From: CAZGHS01 sp964525495
Lineage (GTDB): Bacteria; Patescibacteriota; Microgenomatia; JALYQM01
Length of the DNA: 64,000 bases
NCBI GenBank assembly: GCA_964525495.1
Contig: CAZGHS010000003.1
Location: forward strand, 104,367-168,366
Reading direction: 5' to 3'
The position numbers and the translations under genes are program-made. A model generated the notes under the pieces. The model searched no databases. It was not told the DNA's origin and was given only the letters and a program-made list of their open reading frames with translations. Positions 60,650 through 64,000 of this stretch are shown in pieces; positions within the stretch are counted from its first letter, which is position 1; the number at the start of each line of letters is the position of its first letter.

Positions 60650-62049
60650 TATTCCTCCCAATACTCTTTTTTCACACCAGTTTTCCCGAAAAATCTTTGT
60701 AATTCAATCATGGCTGTATAGGTTGTAAATATAGGAATTATTTTGCCTGTCTCTGCATCATTTGTAATTGATTCAATGAACGACGTAATGTCTGTATCTA
60801 CCGTAATTGAGTTTTCTGGAATACCGCTGTGCTGCAATCGGAGTGCCATGTCGTAGGCGCGAGTTCCGGACACAAATACTCTTTCTGGATTAACATGTAA
60901 CGATTCAATTGGAATATCCCATATCCAGGAAACGTCTTTACCATCGGCGAAGTTGTCGTTTAGTAAAAAACCACACCGCTCGTGTAAAGCCTTGTGAAAA
61001 ACAGTTTTAAAAATCTCTGTAGCTCCGGTTGGGTTTTTGATTAAGCAGATTAGTAATGTTTTATCTTGATATGTTACTTTTTCCATTCGTCCAAATGCCA
61101 CCGAGATGGTACGCGCACTTTCTATAAATTTTCCTGAATCGTTCGTTAGCTGATTAATCACTGAGAAAGCAGCTATGTAGTTATATAAATTATATAGCCC
61201 AGTGATGGAAGTTCCGAATGGTGTCGCTTGATTATTAAACCGAAGTGATCCGGAAGTTTGCTCTGCGCCAGAAGTTTCAATAGTTAGTTGTACATCTGAT
61301 GTATTGTTTGATAAGCCACATTCCGAGCAAGTAAATATACCTTGTCCTGAAATAGTCTGTGTTTGAAATGTGACGCGTGTATGACAGTTAGGACAAAGCA
61401 CCATACCAACTGGATTAAAAATATTTGATACGCCTGGTGTTTCGCCTTTTAGGTTATAACGAATTATTGATTCTTTATTCAGTTGTGATGCTAGTTGGAC
61501 GAGCTGCGGATCGTCGTTATTGATAACGCACGTCACGGAATCGGAGATGTTTTTGAGAGCACTTTCCCACTTCCTTCGCGTTGTGTCGACTTCTCCATAT
61601 CTATCGAGTTGGTCGCGGAACAAATTGAGCATTACGATTATTTTTGGATTTACTTTAGTGATCGAGCGAGCGAACTCGGCTTCGTCCATTTCCCAGATGC
61701 CGTAATGAATATTCTCGAGATTTCCCAACCACGAGCATTGTTGCAAGCAGGTGGAGACTAGGCCACGTTCAAGATTTGAACCTGCTCTGTTGTGAATTGT
61801 TGGAATATTACTCTGTGAAAAGTAGCGTGAAATGATACGAGAAGTAGTTGTCTTTCCATTCGTTCCAGTAATGACAATACTTCCCTTTTGTAACTGGGCT
61901 GTGAATTTTTCTAAGAGGTGGCCATCAATTTTAAGTGCATACAAACCTGGTGCCGCGGTGCCTCCACCTATTTTTAATACTCGAGTGAGAAGGAAGATTA
62001 ATTTGCCGACAATAATAGCGAGATGAGATTTAAGTGTTAGCTTTTTCAC
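60649..62049 (-). CDS. murT: lipid II isoglutaminyl synthase, Mur ligase-like subunit
   Basis: 466 aa from GTG 62049. Mur ligase P-loop GTNGKTTTS, a four-Cys zinc ribbon (CPNCHTRV and CSECG) typical of MurT, the central ATPase GIWEMDEAEFA and the DUF1727 C-terminal domain. It amidates lipid II with GatD, a trait of many Gram-positives. -10 TATAAT (62058-62063) is eight bases before the GTG. Confidence 0.93.
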   Translation of the reverse strand: MKKLTLKSHLAIIVGKLIFLLTRVLKIGGGTAAPGLYALKIDGHLLEKFTAQLQKGSIVITGTNGKTTTSRIISRYFSQSNIPTIHNRAGSNLERGLVSTCLQQCSWLGNLENIHYGIWEMDEAEFARSITKVNPKIIVMLNLFRDQLDRYGEVDTTRRKWESALKNISDSVTCVINNDDPQLVQLASQLNKESIIRYNLKGETPGVSNIFNPVGMVLCPNCHTRVTFQTQTISGQGIFTCSECGLSNNTSDVQLTIETSGAEQTSGSLRFNNQATPFGTSITGLYNLYNYIAAFSVINQLTNDSGKFIESARTISVAFGRMEKVTYQDKTLLICLIKNPTGATEIFKTVFHKALHERCGFLLNDNFADGKDVSWIWDIPIESLHVNPERVFVSGTRAYDMALRLQHSGIPENSITVDTDITSFIESITNDAETGKIIPIFTTYTAMIELQRFFGKTGVKKEYWEE

Positions 62050-62070
62050 TATACCGTATTATACATGAGT

Positions 62071-62721
62071 TTACTGATTTTCTGTTGTAGGTGGTTCGAA
62101 GGTTGCTATTTTATTCATGAAGTAATCAACCTTGCCACCCCACGTATGTGAAGGAGGAGCATAACGCTTTTGCATTTTGTAGGGAGTATCTAATCCGTCT
62201 TGCACGTATTTTTCTGACACGCCTTTTGACACTGTATAGATGGCTTCTCTCCATGATTCGAATTTGATGTATCCACCACCCCATCCAAACGGATTATATG
62301 AACCTTGTAGGACACGTTTGCCAAAAGTTGACTCTACGCCTGCTATGGACGGAATAAGTCTCCAGTCAAGGTTGTACTGCTCTGCAGCATCTACAAAGTC
62401 CTGTGCATTATCTGTCATCGGAGAGTTGTGTTTGGCAAGGTAGGCTTGGAGATGCGCTACTTTTTGCTCACGGGTGCGTTGAATAAGCTCTGCTGAATTT
62501 GAAGCAGTCAAATTCTGTATTTTTGGCTCTGGGGCTTTTTGAGCTGACTCAGATGCAATTGCAGCACTTGATGCCTCGATAGCTTGGCTATTTTGACTTA
62601 CATCTGCTAAGACCGCAGGTGTAGGTTGAGGTTGTTCTGGAACTGAGTTCACAGAAATACCTACTGAGGCTGATACTGCAATGATGAGCGCTGAAACAGC
62701 GCGAATACCATATACATACAT
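62071..62721 (-). CDS. secreted glucosaminidase-like cell-wall hydrolase
   Basis: 216 aa from ATG 62721; GTG 62733 is an alternative. Signal peptide, a 60-residue Ala/Glu/Pro linker, and a Bax/glucosaminidase-like domain with likely catalytic Glu in IAGVESTFGKR, NPFGWGGGYIKFESW and YAPPSHTWGGKVDYFM. Peptidoglycan hydrolase by inference. Paralogue of the next gene. Confidence 0.8.
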   Translation of the reverse strand: MYVYGIRAVSALIIAVSASVGISVNSVPEQPQPTPAVLADVSQNSQAIEASSAAIASESAQKAPEPKIQNLTASNSAELIQRTREQKVAHLQAYLAKHNSPMTDNAQDFVDAAEQYNLDWRLIPSIAGVESTFGKRVLQGSYNPFGWGGGYIKFESWREAIYTVSKGVSEKYVQDGLDTPYKMQKRYAPPSHTWGGKVDYFMNKIATFEPPTTENQ

Positions 62722-62772
62722 AATTGGACACACAAATGTCCGAGATTTGAGCAGTTCTACGAGTTAGGGGGT

Positions 62773-62801
62773 ATTATAGCAGGAATGAGCTAAAATGTCA
62801 A
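62773..62801 (-). promoter_or_regulatory. consensus promoter of the glucosaminidase-like gene
   Basis: On the minus strand: TTGACA (62796-62801), 17-base spacer, TATAAT (62773-62778), the best promoter in the window. Leader about 45 bases with hairpin GGACA-tttgtg-TGTCC (62726-62741) just before ATG 62721 and no Shine-Dalgarno. Confidence 0.85.
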
Positions 62802-62812
62802 ATACTATAGGC

Positions 62813-63418
62813 TTAATTTTCTGAAGGGTTTTCGATTTGATTGAAGAAAAATTCCACACCATTTGCCCATGGACCGCCGAGAGGAACGCTTGGTGGTGTG
62901 TATTTATGCATAATTTTCTGAGGAGTATCGAGACCTTTGTCATAATAGTCCTTCTTTAGTCCTCGGATAACACGATCTATGCCTGCTTCGTAGCTTTCGA
63001 AGCGTAGTACCTTGTCTCCATAGATGCCATAGCCCCAACAATTGTAGGAGTCTTCCGGAATAAATTTGCAGCCTGTTGATTCCTGCATGGCGATGGCTGG
63101 AATCAGTCGGTAATCAATCCCGTAATTGTCTGACTGAAGCACAATATAGTCACTGAGTGGTGCTAGTGGCGACTTATATTTTGTAAGGAATTTTTTGAGT
63201 AATGCGGATCGTGCGTCCCTGCTCAGTGTCGAAACGCCCATTACGGCTCCTTCATTTTCTGGAATAGATTGGAATAATCTATAGCCGGCGATGTTTGGCT
63301 GAAAAGATATTGAATGGATGAGTCCGTTTCGTGACGCGTAGAGCGTGGTGGCGAAAAGAAGCAATGTTGCTATGGGAGCGAGTGTAGCGAATATCCCAAC
63401 TACGAGAAGCTTTCTCAT
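62813..63418 (-). CDS. secreted glucosaminidase-like cell-wall hydrolase, paralogue
   Basis: 201 aa from ATG 63418; the longer frame to 63559 runs into tRNA-Leu. N-terminal anchor (LLVVGIFATLAPIATLLLF), catalytic-like Glu in IAMQESTGCKF, then WGYGIYGDKVLRFESYEAG and YTPPSVPLGGPWANGVEFFF, paralogous to the 216-aa protein. Extra Cys pair (GCKF, YNCW) may form a disulfide. TACTAT is seven bases before ATG. Confidence 0.8.
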   Translation of the reverse strand: MRKLLVVGIFATLAPIATLLLFATTLYASRNGLIHSISFQPNIAGYRLFQSIPENEGAVMGVSTLSRDARSALLKKFLTKYKSPLAPLSDYIVLQSDNYGIDYRLIPAIAMQESTGCKFIPEDSYNCWGYGIYGDKVLRFESYEAGIDRVIRGLKKDYYDKGLDTPQKIMHKYTPPSVPLGGPWANGVEFFFNQIENPSEN

Positions 63419-63497
63419 ACGTGTAATAGTAACAAGTTTTCGTGTATCTGCGCAACAGTGGTTTAAGTGTGTTTTGATGATATAATCAGGAATATAT

Positions 63498-63584
63498 GCC
63501 GTGGTGGCGGAACTGGCAGACGCGTACGTCTCAGAAGCGTATGACCTTAAATAAGTCATGGAGGTTCGAGTCCTCTCCGCGGCA
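63498..63584 (+). tRNA. tRNA-Leu (CAG)
   Basis: 87 bases: acceptor GCCGTGG with CCGCGGC, anticodon loop CTCAGAA between TACGT and GCGTA, long variable arm, T arm GGTTCGAGTCC. -10 TATAAT at 63481-63486. Confidence 0.95.
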
Positions 63585-63630
63585 CATTTTGTTTTATCTC
63601 CTTTTTACTAAAATGATATGAAGTCAAGGG

Positions 63631-63648
63631 ATTGAATTTACATTCAAT
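63631..63648. promoter_or_regulatory. palindrome over the -35 of the 63667 gene
   Basis: ATTGAAT-TTAC-ATTCAAT, 7-bp arms. Its left half is also the -35 (TTGAAT) of a promoter with TACCAT (63656-63661) at 18 bases. Possible operator. Confidence 0.4.
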
Positions 63649-63666
63649 AATGAGCTACCATAGAGT

Positions 63667-63870
63667 ATGGCAATAGAAGAAGGAACAAGAATCCTAAAGT
63701 TAGTTGATCATAAAGGGAATACACTCTACGTGCGTGAAGATCCTTCCAGTGAACCTGACGTCCCGCATCAGCGTCGGATAAGGAGTGACGCGGAGTTGCG
63801 AGAACTTAAAGAAGCAAATGTACCAGAAGAAGAAGTTCGACTTAGAAACCTCCCTGTTTATTATGCATAA
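63667..63870 (+). CDS. small hypothetical protein
   Basis: 67 aa, charged. RILKLVDHKGNTLYVRED forms a beta-hairpin-like start; the second half is helical and acidic (DAELRELKEANVPEEEV). No family recognised. Start five bases after TACCAT. Confidence 0.55.
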   Translation: MAIEEGTRILKLVDHKGNTLYVREDPSSEPDVPHQRRIRSDAELRELKEANVPEEEVRLRNLPVYYA

Positions 63871-63890
63871 TCTATAATCTCCCATATATA

Positions 63891-63919
63891 TTGATAATGT
63901 CCCCTCCCTGAGGTATACT
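63891..63919 (+). promoter_or_regulatory. promoter of tRNA-Leu (GAG)
   Basis: TTGATA (63891-63896), 17-base spacer, TATACT (63914-63919), 13 bases before the tRNA. Confidence 0.7.
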
Positions 63920-63932
63920 CGTTTTTGTATTT

Positions 63933-64000
63933 GCGGGGGTGGCGGAATTGGCAGACGCGTACGCTTGAGGTGCGTATGGAGCAATCCTTGGAGGTTCAAG
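63933..64000 (+). tRNA. tRNA-Leu (GAG), 3' end beyond the window
   Basis: First 68 bases of a class II tRNA: acceptor GCGGGGG, D arm as in the other Leu tRNAs, anticodon loop TTGAGGT between TACGC and GCGTA, variable arm, and the start of the T arm. The end lies outside the window. Confidence 0.92.

Noticed and set aside
63418..63559. 47-residue N-terminal extension of the glucosaminidase-like protein
   Set aside because: It would run into tRNA-Leu(CAG) and removes the natural signal-peptide start at ATG 63418.
1..64000. UGA recoding as in Gracilibacteria
   Set aside because: Well-conserved genes such as pgi and the HIT gene end in TGA at the expected length.
1..64000. CRISPR arrays, insertion sequences or prophage
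   Set aside because: No regularly spaced repeats, transposase, capsid or integrase cluster was seen; the only recombinase is Xer-like.

Overview
The window looks like a draft-genome scaffold (it has a 32-base N gap) from a Candidate Phyla Radiation (Patescibacteria) bacterium using the standard code: TGA, TAA and TAG all end clear genes, which argues against the UGA-recoding Gracilibacteria and Absconditabacteria. The pointers are small cell-envelope families typical of CPR genomes (LytR_C, DUF4349, RNHCP, LapA, MauE-like, MurT/GatD), many short orphan proteins, a monoderm-style surface protein set, and little biosynthesis apart from Pgi, FolD and GlyA. bL9 is encoded here; as I recall some CPR groups lack it, so it may help placement. 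I do not assign a lineage below CPR.

Layout. 1-1.6 kb: end of a hypothetical gene, a Xer recombinase, and a 429-bp non-coding stretch holding a 28-bp dif-like site. 1.6-9.2 kb: membrane and envelope orphans, LytR_C protein, pgi, an XRE regulator, a GT-C glycosyltransferase, a response regulator and a DUF192-like protein. 9.2-12.9 kb: four-gene Gld-like ABC system. 13-14.4 kb: rpmE-prfA. 14.5-19 kb (minus): two unknowns, CtpA, bL9 and HtrA. 19-20.2 kb: rpsF-ssb-rpsR with its own promoter, structured leader and terminator. 20.2-25.6 kb: small proteins, ychF, lapA, msrB, and an alpha/beta hydrolase broken by the N gap. 25.7-32.1 kb: two very large anchored surface proteins, a beta-helix protein and a clan GH-A-like glycosidase, each ending in CBM6-like plus CBM60-like modules. 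32.2-33.7 kb: promoter, 35-codon leaderless ORF, terminator with a possible antiterminator, then an MFS transporter. 33.7-39.5 kb: EVE, folD, tgt, RNHCP, DUF4349, glyA, tRNA-Glu. 40-45.3 kb (plus): DHH-like, HIT, rpsU, yqeY, ybeY, dnaX, ybaB, recR, DUF1858. 45.3-46.4 kb (minus): three orphan genes with strong Shine-Dalgarno sites. 46.5-50 kb: tRNA-Thr, rpmG, a methyltransferase-like gene, tRNA-Trp, Nudix, small genes. 50.2-54.8 kb: amidase, ABC-2 pair, a copper/redox cluster, and a three-way-junction RNA candidate. 54.8-59 kb (minus): MacA-MacB-like exporter with two extra envelope genes. 59-64 kb: HMA-MauE protein behind tRNA-Leu(TAG), gatD-murT, two paralogous glucosaminidase-like proteins, tRNA-Leu(CAG), a small protein, and the start of tRNA-Leu(GAG).

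How it works together. Envelope building and remodelling dominates: MurT/GatD amidation of lipid II, an Amidase_3, two glucosaminidase-like enzymes, LytR_C, HtrA, CtpA, and three ABC export systems. A second theme is extracytoplasmic redox and metal handling: MsrB, the TauE/SafE-like protein with a cupredoxin-like tail, HMA proteins, and the DsbA-like oxidoreductase. The rest is information processing (DnaX-YbaB-RecR, RF1, bL31, bS6, bS18, bL9, bS21, bL33, YchF, YbeY, Tgt).

Regulation has a clear style. At the head of most transcription units a -10 box lies 6-7 bases before the start codon, several with a -35 box at 17-18 bp, which predicts leaderless mRNAs. Genes inside operons use Shine-Dalgarno sites or touching stop-start junctions. 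I used this rule to correct several start codons. All family assignments are from reading the sequence; none was checked by a database search.
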